Of a DNA stretch of 64,000 nt, positions 21,837 through 33,650 are shown in pieces. A program made the position numbers and the translations under genes. Position 1 is the first letter of the stretch, and the number at the start of each line of letters is the position of its first letter. The DNA lies in contig UESW01004236.1 of the NCBI GenBank assembly GCA_900491605.1, positions 1 through 64,000 on the forward strand. The letters run 5' to 3'. The notes below the pieces were generated by a model, which saw only the letters and a program-made list of their open reading frames with translations, was not told the DNA's origin and made no database searches. This DNA comes from Calamus simplicifolius (lineage: Eukaryota > Streptophyta > Magnoliopsida > Arecales > Arecaceae).

Positions 21837-23752
21837 ATCTTTCACTTGCCCTAAAGCAAATGAGACATATCTCTAAGTCTCATCCCTTCAAGATGTAGCT
21901 CAAAATCCTAAGCCATCTTAGTAAATGATTAGCTATATTATTCTAGATGCGATATTCTCAACTAAAATGTCTCCTCTACTGCTAATCTCTCTCACAAGAT
22001 AAAATTTTCTCTCTATATGCTTTCCTTTACAGTGGTTTATGGGTTCCTTGTATTGGCTACTGCCTCACAAGCTGCTACATATTCAGCCTCCATGATGGAG
22101 TCAGCAATGTAGGTTTGCTTAACGCTTCTCCATATTATAGCTCCTCCTTTCAAAGTGAACACTGCTCCAGAGGTAGACTTTCGAGAGTCTCTATCTAATT
22201 AAAAATCAAAATCTGTATATCCAACATGAATCAAATTCCTACCAGAATATACCAGCATATAGTTTCTTACCCTTCTTAGATATTTGAGAATATGCTTGAT
22301 CGCAACTCAGTGATCCAATCCTGGGTTTGACTGGTATTTGCTAACCACTCCCACTGTAAAGATATGTCATGTCTTGTACACAACATTGCATGCATCAAAC
22401 TGCCAACTGCTGAAGCATAGGTAATCCATCTCATATCTTCCTTCTCTTGCGATGTTTTAGGATACTACTCTTTAGAAAGATGAACTCCATGTCGAGCAGG
22501 TAAATTATCTTTCTTTGAGTTTGCATCATAAATCTAACAAGCACCTTATCAATATACGATGCATGAGACAACACCAAAAGCCTATTCTTACAATCCTGTA
22601 TAATTTGAATGCCAAGAATGTAGCTTGCTTCTCTCAAATCCTTTATTGGAATCATGGCTAGCCAGTTCTTTACTTTGGATAGAGATTCTACATTATTCCC
22701 AATGAGTAAAATGTCATTCACATAAAGAACTAAGAGACCACTTATATTCCCTTTCATTTGCTTATAGACACAAGGTTCACCTAAATTTTGTTCAAAATCA
22801 TAAGATTTTATGGCTTCATTAAATCTGATGTTCCAAGATCTAGAAGCTTGCTTAAGCCAATAAATAGACCTTTGCAATTTGCAGACTTTCTGCTCTTGGC
22901 CTTTAACCATAAAACCCTCTAGTTGGACCATATGAATAGTCTCTTCAAGATAGCAGTTCAAAAATGCCATCTTGACATCCATTTGCTATATCTCATAATC
23001 ATAATAAGGAGCAATAAACAAGAGAATCCAAATAGATTTTAGCATGGCTACTGACAAAAAAGTATTTTTATAGTCTACTCCTTCTTTTTAGGTAAAATCC
23101 TTTGCCACCAACCTAGCCTTGAAAGTCTCTACTTTTCCATCGACTCTTTCTCTTATAGATCCATTTACATCCAATAGGCTTAATGCCTTTTGATGGATCT
23201 ACAAGCTCCCAAACTGAATTTGAGTACATTGACTCCATTTCTAGCTTCATGGCTTTCTGCCATTTCTCTTGATCAACATCGTCCATTGACATCTTGTATA
23301 TCAATGGATCATCATCACTACCATCAGTGACTGCAACTTGTGCTTCTCCATCTTGATGATAGCGAATGGGCAATCTTATTTTCTTCCCACTGCATCATGG
23401 TAGCGGTAGTGTTTGATCTTGAGTAGTGGTCTCAACTTTTTATCATTCAACAACTTTTGCTGGTGTGGGACTGATCTCATCAGCCAGCAACTCTTTCAGA
23501 ATTATTTTACTTCTAGATTTAAAGTCTATCATATAGTTGTACTTGAGAAATGTAGCATTTGTCGGCACAAATGCTTTGTTATCTTCAGCACTATAAAATA
23601 GACCTCCTTTCATTCCCTTAGGGTACTCTACAAACATGCATACTTGCGAACGAGATTTTAGCTTTTCAGTCTTTTCCTTCAGTACATGGGTTGGACACCC
23701 CCATATGCGGATGTGTCTCAAACTAGGTTTGTGAGTGTTCCATAACTCTAGG
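21837..23752 (-). pseudogene. Ty1/copia pol fragment (integrase end, RT, RNase H), copy 1
   Basis: From right to left on the minus strand: an integrase-tail block (RHIRIWGCPTHVLKEKTEKL, about 23660-23720), an RT start (KWQKAMKLEMESMYSNSVWE, then GCKWIYK), MAFLNCYLEETI, ILGIQIIQ and the RNase H end near 22000-22090 (homologous to the AEYVAACEA frame of copy 2). The RT active site reads LYVNDILL instead of the expected YVDD. Gag, protease and most of integrase are missing; the element is cut at about 23752 by T repeat sequence. It is not functional. Confidence 0.88.
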
Positions 23753-24324
23753 GGCTTATCTTAAATTTTGCTAGTTGTTGTCGGGCGCTGTTGAGTATAT
23801 ATTGTTTGGGTGGTTTGTTCATCAGTCATGATTGGGTTTAAGTAAGATGTTGAGCTAATCATGCACCAAGAAGGTTCACCCAATTCAACCCAAGGTTTTG
23901 TGAGTTGGGTGTTAAAAATAATCTTATAGGATGGGTCCGGTAATAAAAAATAAAAATCAAGGCTAAACTGATATCCAAATAACCAATCCAACTAAAATTT
24001 GGTAGGATTTAATGTTCTAAAAAAAATCCAAATTTAATACTACATAAGAAGAAAGAGAAAATTTGAATGTAGTGGCTAGGCTTGGGGTTGGCTCACATTA
24101 AAAAAATATAAGACTGTTTGTTGGATTAGGTTGAGTTTGTATATAAGCATAAGACTTAACTACCACCTTATAGCTTGATCTAAATTCAATTCAATCTGAA
24201 AATGTTTTTTTCTCTTTCTTTGGGTTTTGGTAACAAGAAAGGGCCTAAGGCCTCAAAAACTTAACTCTCTAAGCATCTTATATAGCCAATTAATTAAGCT
24301 TAGGAGGAAACTCTGAACACCACC
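23753..24324. repeat. T repeat, copy 2, and end of the 8.2-kb duplicated segment
   Basis: The T block is followed by GGCTCACATTAAAAAAATA and AT-rich DNA. Identity with the second large copy can be followed up to GAACACCACC (24324), where that copy has a CACTA insertion; the true end of the duplication may lie further right. Confidence 0.7.
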
Positions 24325-24905
24325 ATCTTTGCTATTCATTCTGATAGTTAATTAGCTCTAGTGAAACAAGAGAAAATATTGCTAAAGATGGCCTCCCCCC
24401 TCTCTTCAAGAGATTAGAATAAAATTAAATTTAAAAAGTGGTTGCTATTTTCTAAAGACATTTTTGGTGAAAGGTTTGGTGTATGATTAAATGACATGAA
24501 CCTCATTTGTCAATGGCCACAAATTCTTTTCATTTATTAACTTTTTTCTAATCAACACTTCATCTCTCTTAGGTCTCATTTGGCTAAGCTTTCGAAGGAT
24601 CCCAAAGAAATTTTAAAGCCTTAAAATTATTTTTAAGTGATTTTATAGCATTTGATAAAATTTACAAAAGTGCTTTCTAACTCCATTAAAAGATGTTAAA
24701 AGCTCTGCATTTAGAAGTTTCAATTTAGAGTTTTTTTCTAAAAGATTTACTAGACATATACTATGTTGTAAAGTTGTTTTCATTGGATTTGAAGATCACA
24801 TGAATTAAAAATCAAGTGCTTTATACATAAATTATGGCTCTCAATTATGGGTTAATGCCATGTTGAAACCCGGAAATTGAGTATTTCAAATTTCATTGCC
24901 ATTAG
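24325..24905. other. unique AT-rich DNA, empty CACTA site at its left end
   Basis: No gene is seen. The first bases show the undisturbed target ACACCACCATC that corresponds to the CACTA insertion at 60477/60478. The last five bases (24901-24905, ATTAG) are the target duplication of gypsy element B. Confidence 0.6.
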
Positions 24906-25546
24906 TGATGCAGGGCGATATTCAAAACGCCTGCAACTCAAGAACGATCTAATCTGCGAGAAAAGAATTCGTCCAGGTTTGGTTCGAATCTTGACAAGAA
25001 AAGGAGAAAATTTCGAATTTTGATCACTCACAATCCGAGATTTAAAGGAAGAGCAATTGAATTTTCAATTCAATTGTTTTGAATCAGAAAAAAAAGAAAA
25101 CATTCATCTCCATTCAAGAGGAAAAAAAAAAGGAAATCTAAAATAGCATCTTTTCTTCTCTGCCTCTGACGGCCGCCCAAAACCAACCTAAATAAGAGAG
25201 AAAACCCTAACATCATAAGTTCAGAAAAATTACAACTATGCCATTAAAAACGAAAACAGGCCCAAAACTCCTATCAGACGAGCCCGGATGGCCAAAATCC
25301 ACAGCAGCTCATTGCCAAAGACAATGACTTTGAATCAGCAGTCCGTTTCCATGTGACCAGCCAAGTTTGGGCCCAGTCCGACACATGAAATTTCAAGCCC
25401 GTTTGTTCTGCAACCTCTTGGACCTTCGTAGATTATCTGGTATGGTCTTCCCTGACATGGCCTGCTGACCCTGGGTTGCTGGTACAGGAACATCCAAGGA
25501 CTGGTTCGACTAACCCGAACTCTGGTCTGAACTGATGTCCTCATCA
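24906..25546 (-). repeat. 3' LTR of element B
   Basis: It is 641 bp and pairs with 30037-30677 at about 99%. The integrase-linked tail frame (to about 25510) runs a few codons into it. The small ORF at 25335-25547 recurs in both LTRs and is not a gene. Confidence 0.95.
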
Positions 25547-26424
25547 CTCTCCCCTTCCTCTGAAAAGCTTGACCTCAAGCTCGAATTCTCTCCTGCATAA
25601 GGGGTCAGATGCCGAATGTTGAACACATCCGAAATGAAGACATCATCTGGTAACTCAACCCGATAGGCATTGTCACCAAATTTCTCCAATACCTGGCATG
25701 GACCTATCTTCTTCGGCTTGAGCTTCGTGAAAGCTCCCTGTGGATACCGCTCCCTCGGTAAGTAAACCCATACCAAATCGCCCACTTCAAAGGACTATTG
25801 CCGACGCTGCTGATCAGCTTTCGCCTTGTATTTGGCGTAAGTCTGCTCCAATTTGGCTCTAACAGTAGCATGTATCTCCTGCAAGTCAGACACTCTATCT
25901 TCGACCTTCTGACTCACCTTCTCTGGCGACTCAACTGGCAGAACATCCAAAGGACCTCTTGGCAAGAACCCAAACAATATCTGAAACGGAGCAAACCCTG
26001 TAGAACGGTTCACTGAAGAGTTGAACTCAAACTCAATCTTCGGCAAACACAAATCCCAGCTCCTGAATTCATGCACATTTGCCCGCAACAGATTACCCAA
26101 GCTACGGTTGACAACTTCAGTCTGTCCATCCGTCTGAGGATGATAAGGACTGCTGAATTTTAACTTTGTGCCCAACTTCTTCCACAGCTCTCGCCAGAAG
26201 TGTCCCATAAACTTGCTGTCCCTGTCTGACACTATGGATGCCGGTATACCAAAATGCCGAACCACTGAAGCAAAATATAAGTCAGCAACCTTTGACGCAT
26301 CAAAAGTGGTTTTGCATGGCAAGAAACACGCCACCTTACTGAACCGATCCACAATCACCATAATCGAATCCAGTCCCCTTGCTGTCCGCGGCAATCCTAC
26401 AATAAAGTCCATAGAAACATCTCG
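25510..26424 (-). pseudogene. integrase of element B
   Basis: The core frame (26412-25795) holds MDFIVGLPRTARG, VIVDRFSKVACF, IVSDRDSKFMGHFW and GQTEVVNRSLGNLL, which supply the D, D and E of the DD(35)E site. A TAG at 25796-25794 separates it from the C-terminal GPY/F part (25785-25510: GDLVWVYLPRERYP, KIGPCQVLEKF, DVFNIRHLTPY), which ends in an acidic serine-rich tail. A TGA replaces the expected tryptophan just upstream of MDFIVG (about 26422-26424). It would insert cDNA into chromosomal DNA. Confidence 0.93.
25547..25561 (-). other. polypurine tract of element B
   Basis: The minus strand reads AGAGGAAGGGGAGAG immediately before the 3' LTR TGATG. This is the expected position and composition for the plus-strand primer. 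Confidence 0.85.
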
Positions 26425-27987
26425 TCATGGTGCCTCTGGGATAGGTAAAGGCGTGTACATACCTTGGTTTGTGTCTGTCCCCTTCGACTCTTGACACAAC
26501 CTGCACCTCTTCACAAAAGCTTTGACATCTCGGTCAAGACCAGGCCAATAAAACCGCTGCCGAATCAACCAGGCTGTTTTATCCCTTCCGAAGTGACCCT
26601 GGTTATGCAGTTCCTGGATGATCAACACACGAAGAGACGTATCAGGAACACATAAGCAGTTACCTCGAAACAAATATCCATCATGGAGAACGAAATCAGT
26701 TCGCTCCCCCGTCTCAATTTTGGCCAAAATCTCCTTGAAGTGCTCATCCACACGAATGTCCTCCCTTACACTCTCAAAGCCGAGAGTGTACACATGCATA
26801 GCGCCAATCAACAAGCTCCGCCTACTCAAAGCATCAGCCACTCTATTCAACGTACCAGACTTGTGCTTGATGCTGAAAGTGTATTCCTGCAAGGCACTCA
26901 CCCACTTCGCATGCCTTGAACTCAGTTTATGCTGACCCTGTAAAAACTTCAGTGCCTGATGGTCTAAATACAGTACAAATTCCCGCTGAATCAAGTAGTG
27001 GCGCCAATGCTGCAAGGATCTCACAATGGCGTACAATTCCAGATCATAAACCGAGTAAGCCAGTTTAGCTCCTCCCAGCTTCTCACTGAAGTATGCGACT
27101 GGTCTTCCTTCCTGGTTAAGCACTGCCCCAATTCTAGTCTTCGAAGCATCACAATCCACCTCAAAAACTCTATCAAAATCAGGAAGAACCAATAAAGGAG
27201 CTTCGGTCAATCTGACTTTCAGCCCATCAAATGCCTCCTGTGCGGCATCATTCCACCCGAATCTGGATCCCTTCAACAATTCCGTTAAAGGTGCAGCCAG
27301 CTCACTATACCCCTTGATAAACCTGCGATAAAACCCTGCAAGACCCAAAAAGGATCTCAATTCTGTCAAGGTTGAAGGTACTGGCCATTCCACAATTGCA
27401 TGCACCTTATTCCTGTCTGGGAGAATCCCCTCTCCAGTCATAACGTACCCTAGAAAAATTAGTCTCCCAATCATCCAAATGCACTTCTCTGGGTTAGCAA
27501 CTAACTGGTTCTCACGTAACACTGACAAAACCTGTGCCACATGGCCCACATGCTCTTCGGTTGTCCTGTTGTATATCAAAATATCATCAAAGTAGACAAC
27601 CACAAATGAGCTAAGAAATGGACGTAAAATTTGGTTCATTACGCGCATGAACGTGCTCGGCGCGTTTGACAACCCAAATGGCATTACCAACCATTCATAC
27701 AGCCCTTCCTTAGTCTTGAAGGCTGTCTTCCATTCGTCTCCAGGCTTCATCCTTATCTGATGGTACCCACTCTTCAAATCAATCTTCGTGAAGACCTTAG
27801 CACCACTCAACTGATCAAGCATATCGTCTAACCTCGGTATCGGGAACCTGTACTTCACAGTAATTTTGTTAACCGCGCGGCTGTCGACACACATGCGCCA
27901 CGTACCATCCTTCTTCGGTACCAAAAGGACTGGCACCGCGCACGGGCTAATGCTCTCTCGTATGAACCCCTTGTCCAAAAGTTCTTA
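26425..27987 (-). pseudogene. reverse transcriptase-RNase H and integrase zinc finger of element B
   Basis: A 517-codon frame (27978-26425) carries the full RT: PVLLVPKKDGTWRMCVDSRA, DLKSGYHQIRMKPGDEWKTA, MPFGLSNAPSTFMRVMNQ and the catalytic VVYFDDILIY (near 27579-27596). The RNase H has DCDASKTRIGAVLNQ, YDLELYAIV and LDHQALKF; the usual G-V-G after DAS is changed to K-T-R. The HHCC zinc finger is ELHNQGHFGRDKT to CRLCQESKG. A TAA at 27987-27985 cuts it from the upstream frame. The catalytic residues are intact. Confidence 0.95.
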
Positions 27988-29918
27988 GACCTGCCTCCTC
28001 AATTCCTCATGCTGTTGCGGTGTCATCCGATAATGAGCCTTATTTGGCAACACTGAGCTCGGAATAAGGTCAATGTCGTGCTGAATATCTCGGAGAGGTG
28101 GTAATCCAGCTGGTAGCTCCTTTGATACAACATCTCGGAATTCCTCCAAGATAGACACCAACTCCTCAGGAATCATATTTGGCCTTTGCTCCTCTTCCAC
28201 GTCGAAGTCTCCTGACTTGCTCACCAAAGCAAAACAAACATCCTCTCCATCCAAACTTGCATCGAATTCTATGCTTGGTAAACAAATTACTGTATTCTGT
28301 CCACTCACTTCCTGAAGCGGCTTCAAAATAACTTTTCTCCCATCTGGACGCAGCATATAACTGTGGGTGTACCCATTGTACACTGCCCTGTTATCAAACT
28401 GCCACGGATGCCCCAGTATGATGTGAGTAGCATCCATTGGAACAACATCCGCCTCAATAGTTATCTCGAAATGAGGACCAAAACACAGTGACAACTTACA
28501 CCTTCGGCTGACCTGAATGTCTGCACTTCGGTTCATCCAATCGAGCTTATATGGATGTGGGTGAGGGTCTGTCTGCAACCCCAGCTTCTTCACAGCCTCC
28601 TCTGCTATCACATTCTCCCAACTGCCGGAGTCTATGATAACACGACATGTTTTGCCAGCCACAAAACATTTCGTTGTGAAGATGTCATGCCGACGCCAAT
28701 CTTCATTTGATCTCGGCGCCAGACACATTCTTCGTATCACCAAGCTCTCCCCTTGAATATGGTCTGAATCAATAACACACAGCTCGTCATTAAATTCCTC
28801 ATCCTCAGGAAACTCTCCTCCATTTTCATCCTCCATATAATCCTCCATATACAACTGAGCTCGCGCCTTGGGGCATTCATTGGCATAGTGCCCCAAATTC
28901 TGACACCGATGGCACCGAATGTTAGCCCTGTTGCTGCCCACTCTCGCCTGAGAACCTGAGGTTCCATTCGACCCTGTTGGTCTTGGAGGTACTGATGCCT
29001 GCGGCCTCGCTACTGGAGGCATAAATTTGCCCCCTGAATTCTGCCCTGAACTCTGGCCCGTAGTAAAACCCCCTCTGCTCTGAAACCCCCTGTTTCTCAT
29101 CAAGCTCTTTTCCACTGCCTGAGCCCTCATATGCGCATCTCCTACACTATCAATTTGATGCACAGCCAGCGCATCTTAGATTGGCAGCCGCAAGCCATGA
29201 AGATACATGGCTATCAATCTCGGTTCAGCCTCAATCAACCGATTTCATGCAACCAATCGATAAAATTCAGTTGTGTACTCCTCGACGCTCCGACTACCTT
29301 GCGTCAAACCATGCAACTTCGAATACAAAATCTGCTCATGGTTCGGAGGCAAAAACTCCCTGTTCATCTCCTGCTTTAGCGCTGCCCATGATGCTAATGG
29401 AGGTCTCCCATCCATATATCTACGATAGTGCTGCGCATGCCACCAAGCAGCAGCCCTATCTCTGAATCGAATGGTGACAAACGGTACCTGCTTGTCTAAG
29501 GGCACCTCCTTCAGACGAAAAACATCATCGACCTGAAGGGTCCAATCAACATACTCGTCTGGGTTAATCCCTCCTTTAAACTCCGGAATTTCGACCCTGA
29601 AGCCTGCTTCCCACCGATTCTGATTTTCGAGATAGGGAGGTTGATCGACATACCTTGGAAGTCCAACATCAGGCCTCTGTTGCCCTCTTCGAATTGGTAG
29701 TGCCTCCAGATTTTTGAAACCCCTCTCCCTACCTCCATCAATTTCATCACGCTCCTCCACTCGAATGGTTGGGCACGATCTTGCACCTCCAGCCGTGCCA
29801 TCATCGCCTGCATGGTTTGCATCATCTGTTGCATCACCTGGTGCTGGTCTCACATGGCGTCTTGCATAGCATCTCTCATGGCGTCTCTCAGGGATTGATC
29901 GTTGTTCTTCTGCTCCAT
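27988..29918 (-). pseudogene. gag-protease of element B
   Basis: The start is the minus-strand ATG at 29918, followed by MEQKNNDQSLRDAMRDAM; a TGA interrupts at 29852-29850. The N-terminal frame (to about 29750) must shift to reach the gag core (NPDEYVDWTLQVDDVFRLKE, DRAAAWWHAQHYR, FYRLVA). Further stops occur at 29247-29245 and 29178-29176. The next frame (29163-27985) has a CCHC knuckle (CHRCQNLGHYANEC, about 28875-28916), the protease motif IIDSGSWENVIAEEAV (about 28600-28640), ATHIILGHPWQFD and the start of RT. It is defective, but every domain is recognisable. Confidence 0.92.
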
Positions 29919-29954
29919 TGGATTAAATTTTGGTTAGGGTTGATATTTGGGTTT

Positions 29955-30021
29955 GGAAGGAATGGATCAAGGCGGTAATGGAAGGAATGGATCAAGGCGG
30001 TAATGGAAGGAATGGATCAAG
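29955..30021. repeat. 25-bp tandem repeat in element B leader
   Basis: GGAAGGAATGGATCAAGGCG plus GTAAT starts at 29955, 29980 and 30005, the last copy being partial. It lies between the primer-binding site and the gag start. Confidence 0.9.
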
Positions 30022-30033
30022 GCTCTGATACCA
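30022..30033 (-). other. primer-binding site of element B
   Basis: The minus strand reads TGGTATCAGAGC, the initiator tRNA-Met complement, three bases after the end of the 5' LTR (30037). This confirms the orientation. Confidence 0.95.
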
Positions 30034-30036
30034 AGT

Positions 30037-30677
30037 TGATGCAGGGCGATATTCAAAACGCCTGCAACTCAAGAACGATCTAATCTGCGAGAAAAGAATT
30101 CGTCCAGGTTTGGTTCGAATCTTGACAAGAAAAGGGGAAAAATTTCGAATTTTGATCACTCACAATCCGAGATTTAAAGGAAGAGCAATTGAATTTTCAA
30201 TTCAATTGTTTTGAATCAGAAAAAAAGAAAACATTCATCTCCATTCAAGAGGAAAAAAAAAAGGAAATCTAAAATAGCATCTTTTCTTCTCTGCCTCTGA
30301 CGGCCGCCCAAAACCAACCTAAATAAGAGAGAAAACCCTAACATCATAAGTTCAGAAAAATTACAACTATGCCATTAAAAACGAAAACAGGCCCAAAACT
30401 CCTATCAGACGAGCCCGGATGGCCAAAATCCATAGCAGCTCATTGCTAAAGACAATGACTTTGAATCAGCAGTCCGTTTCCATGTGACCAGCCAAGTTTG
30501 GGCCCAGTCCGACACATGAAATTTCAAGCCCGTTTGTTCTGCAACCTCTTGGACCTCCGTAGATTATCTGGTGTGGTCTTCCCTGACGTGGCCTGCTGAC
30601 CCTGGGTTGCTGGTACAGGAACATCCAAGGACTGGTTCGACTAACCCGAACTCTGGTCTGAACTGATGTCCTCATCA
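30037..30677 (-). repeat. 5' LTR of element B
   Basis: It is 641 bp with TGATG/CATCA ends. It pairs with 24906-25546 and is followed by the target duplication ATTAG. Confidence 0.95.
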
Positions 30678-30682
30678 ATTAG

Positions 30683-31024
30683 CTCTTTCATTCTTTTCGT
30701 ACTCAATGAGAACCATGTCATGCATATGCTTGGGTAAGCGATATATCCTCTTATACATATTTGTAATTGACATGTACTTGGAATTTTGGAATGTAATATC
30801 TAGCATAGCTTAGCATATTCCATGGACATGTGTCAAATTTGCTCTAGATCATTGCATGTCGTTTCAGCTCTACCTATCAAGAGCTTAGACAAGACGTTGA
30901 TGTGGATACTCATCATAGTTTCTTCTTTGTGCAAACTTATCAAAGATTGCTGCCGCTACAATCATGGACTGAATATTGATTGCTGCAAATGCCAAACCAT
31001 GCTGTGTTAAGCTTGGTAACGTAC
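30683..31024. other. unique DNA between two retroelements
   Basis: No gene is seen. The last five bases (CGTAC, 31020-31024) are the target duplication of the following element. Confidence 0.6.
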
Positions 31025-33650
31025 TAATGACGCTCAATCATCTATCCTGGACATCGGGAACGGAGGCTCTTCTTCACCGGTTACCTGCAGAAAAGTCCCA
31101 GGACCGGAGAGGGTTCTCCGGTGGGACCCTCCGACGCCCAAGTTAGCAACTGAGGTCACAGCTGAAGAGGGGCTCGAGTGAGCCCTTTTTAGTATGAGAA
31201 AGGAGGTCTCCCGGAGGAGGGATCCCTTCCTGAATGCTAAGGCCGCGATTTTGGGGATTATCGCGCATACCTGTTTACTGGGTGGATTCACCTTTTTATA
31301 GGGGTTGACCCTGGCATGATCACGTGGGATTGCGTGAGGAGGGAATGTCTACGGAGTTCTTGGGAGGTGCGTGAATCTGCGCTGGTTGGTGGGTCATGTC
31401 CCATCAGAAAGGGAGAAGGTGGCGGTTGGTGGGCTAAGTCCCATCAGCCAACGGGGCTGTTGGGTAGTTGGGTCTAGTTCCATCAACAACGTGGCCAGTA
31501 GTAGGTGAACCTGGCATTGTCAGACGGTGCGAGTCAGAGAGGCGGCTTCTTGAACCGCTGGGGCCATGCTGGGGAGAACTGGGATACCTTGACCCTCTCG
31601 GGGGAGTCGAGGCTGGACCCGGCTGGCCAGGGGCGGCCGGGGCCAACTCGGCGGGCTTGGAGATGCCAGGGCTGAGAGGGGCCGACTGGGCGGGCTTGGA
31701 GAACTCAGAGATATCGGGTGCCGAGAGGGGCTAGCCAGGAATGGCCGGGGCTGACTCGGCGGGTTCAGAGACGCCGGGGCCGAGAAGGGCCAACCAGGAA
31801 GGGTCGAGGCTGACTCTGTGGGCTTGGAGAACTCAGAGATGCCGGGGGCTGAGAGGGGCCGGCCAGGAATGGCCGGGGCCGACTCGGCGGGCTCGGAGAC
31901 GTTGGGCCCGAGAAGGGCTGACCAGGAAGGGTCAGGGCCGACTCGGTGGGCTTGGAGAACTCGGAGATGCCGGGGCCGAGAGGGGCCGGCCAGGAATGCC
32001 CAGGACCGACTCGGCGGGCTTGGAGACGCCGGGGCCGAGAAGGACCGGCCAGGAATGGCCGGGGCCGACTCGGCGGGCTTGGAGAACTCGGAGATGCCGG
32101 GGGACGAGAGGGGCCGGCCAGGAATGGCCAGGGCCAACTCGGCGGGCTTGAAGATGCCGGGACTGAGAAGGGCCGGCCAGGAATGGCCGGGGCCGACTCG
32201 GCGGGCTTGGAGACGCCGGGGGCCGGCTAGGAGAGTGCCGGGGCTGCCGAGCCTGGAGACGCAGGGGGCCAGCTAGGAAGATGCCGGACCGCTTGGGAAG
32301 GTGCCGGGGCCGGCTGGAAGTGCTGGGGCTGGCCAGCTTGGAGATGTTGGTGCCGGCTAGGAAGGTGCCGGGGCCGGCTGGGAAGTGCCGGGGCCGCCGA
32401 GCTTGGAGATGCAGGGGGCCGGTTAGGAAGATGCCGGGGCCGGCTGAGAGGTGCCGGGGCTGGCTGGGAAGTGCCGGGGCCGGCCAGCTTGGAGATGTAG
32501 GTGCCGGCTAGGAAGGTGCCGAGGCCGGCTGGGAAGTACTGGGGGGCCGGCTAGCTTGGAGATGTTGGTGCCGGCTAGGAAGGTGTCGGGGCCGGCTGGA
32601 AAGTGCCGGGGCCGCCGAGCTTGGAGACACAGGGGGCCGGCTAGGAAGATGTCGGGGCCGGCTGAGAGGTGCCGGGGCTGGCTGGAAAGTGCCGGGGCCA
32701 GCCAGCTTGGAGATGTAAGTGCCGGCTAGGAAGGTGTCGAGGCCGGCTGGGAAGTGTCGGGGGGCCGGCTAGGAAAGTGCCGGCCTTGGAGGTGTCGGCC
32801 TTTGGGGTCATCGGTCTTGGAGGTGTCGACCTTTGGGGCCATCGGCCTTGGAGCCGTCGGTCATGGAGCCGTCGGTCTTGGAGGTGTCGGCCTTTGGGGC
32901 CGTCGGTCTTGGAGGTATCGGTCTTTGGGGCTGTCGGCCATGGAGGTGCCAGTCTTGGAGGTGCCGGCCTTGGAGGTGCCGGCCTTGGAGCTGCCGGTCT
33001 TGTAGGTGTCGGCCTTTGGGGCTGTCGGCCATGGAGGTGCCAGCCTTGGAGGTGCCGGCCTTGGAGGTGCCGGCCTTGGAGGTGTCGGCCATGGAGCTGT
33101 CGGTCTTGGAGGTGCCGGCCATGGAGCTGTCGGCCTTGGAGGTGCCAGCCTTGGAGGTGCCAGCCTTGGAGCTGTCGGCCTTGGAGGTGCCGGCCTTGGA
33201 GGTGCCGGCCTTGGAGGCGTCGGCCTTGGAGGTGTCGGCCTTGGAGGTGTCGGCCTTTGGGGCCGTCGGTCTTGGAGGTATCGGCCTTTAGGGCCGTCGG
33301 TCTTGGAGGTGTCGGCCTTTCGGGCCGTCAGCCTTGGAGGTGTCGGCCTTTGGGGCAATCGGTCTTGGAGGTGTCAGCCTTTGGGGCCATCGGTCTTGGA
33401 GGTGTCGGCCTTTGGGGCCGTCGGTCTTGGAGCCGTCGGTCATAGAGCCGTCGGCCTTGGAGCCGAGGTGGCCGAGCGGGGCGAGGCCGATTGCTGAGGG
33501 CGAGGTGGGCCGTTGCAGACGTTGAGGTTGAAGTGGGCCGCGGCCGATGCCAAGATCGAGGTGGGGCACGGCCAACGTTGAGACCGACGCCGTTGTCAAG
33601 GTGGGCCATCCAAAAAGTTTTATTTTTCATGGGGTCAACTGGCCCCATCA
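31025..33650 (-). repeat. 3' LTR (left) of the non-autonomous element
   Basis: From left to right: R/U5-like sequence with a minus-strand TATAAAAAGG box (31292-31300 region), then three minisatellite blocks. The first (about 31620-32235) has ~62-bp units with GGCCGGGGCCGACTCGGCGG. The second (about 32235-32780) has GTGCCGGGGCCGGC/AGCTTGGAGATG units. The third (about 32780-33470) has 15-18-bp units, GGCCTTGGAGGTGCC and GGCCTTTGGGGCCGTC. The long open frames on both strands (up to 258 codons) are products of these repeats. Confidence 0.88.

Larger units (their letters stand above)
24906..30677 (-). mobile_element. complete Ty3/gypsy element B, minus strand
   Basis: Two 641-bp LTRs (24906-25546 and 30037-30677) begin TGATG and end CATCA and are flanked by the 5-bp target duplication ATTAG (24901-24905, 30678-30682). 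On the minus strand the order is 5' LTR, tRNA-Met primer site, gag, protease, RT, RNase H, integrase, polypurine tract, 3' LTR. The LTRs differ by about six transitions and two 1-base indels. The coding part has at least five nonsense codons and a frameshift. No chromodomain follows the integrase; the clade is left open. Confidence 0.95.

Noticed and set aside
24325..24905. Possible hAT-like or MITE remnant (GGTCTCATTTGGCTAAGC)
   Set aside because: I could not find matching inverted ends or a target duplication.
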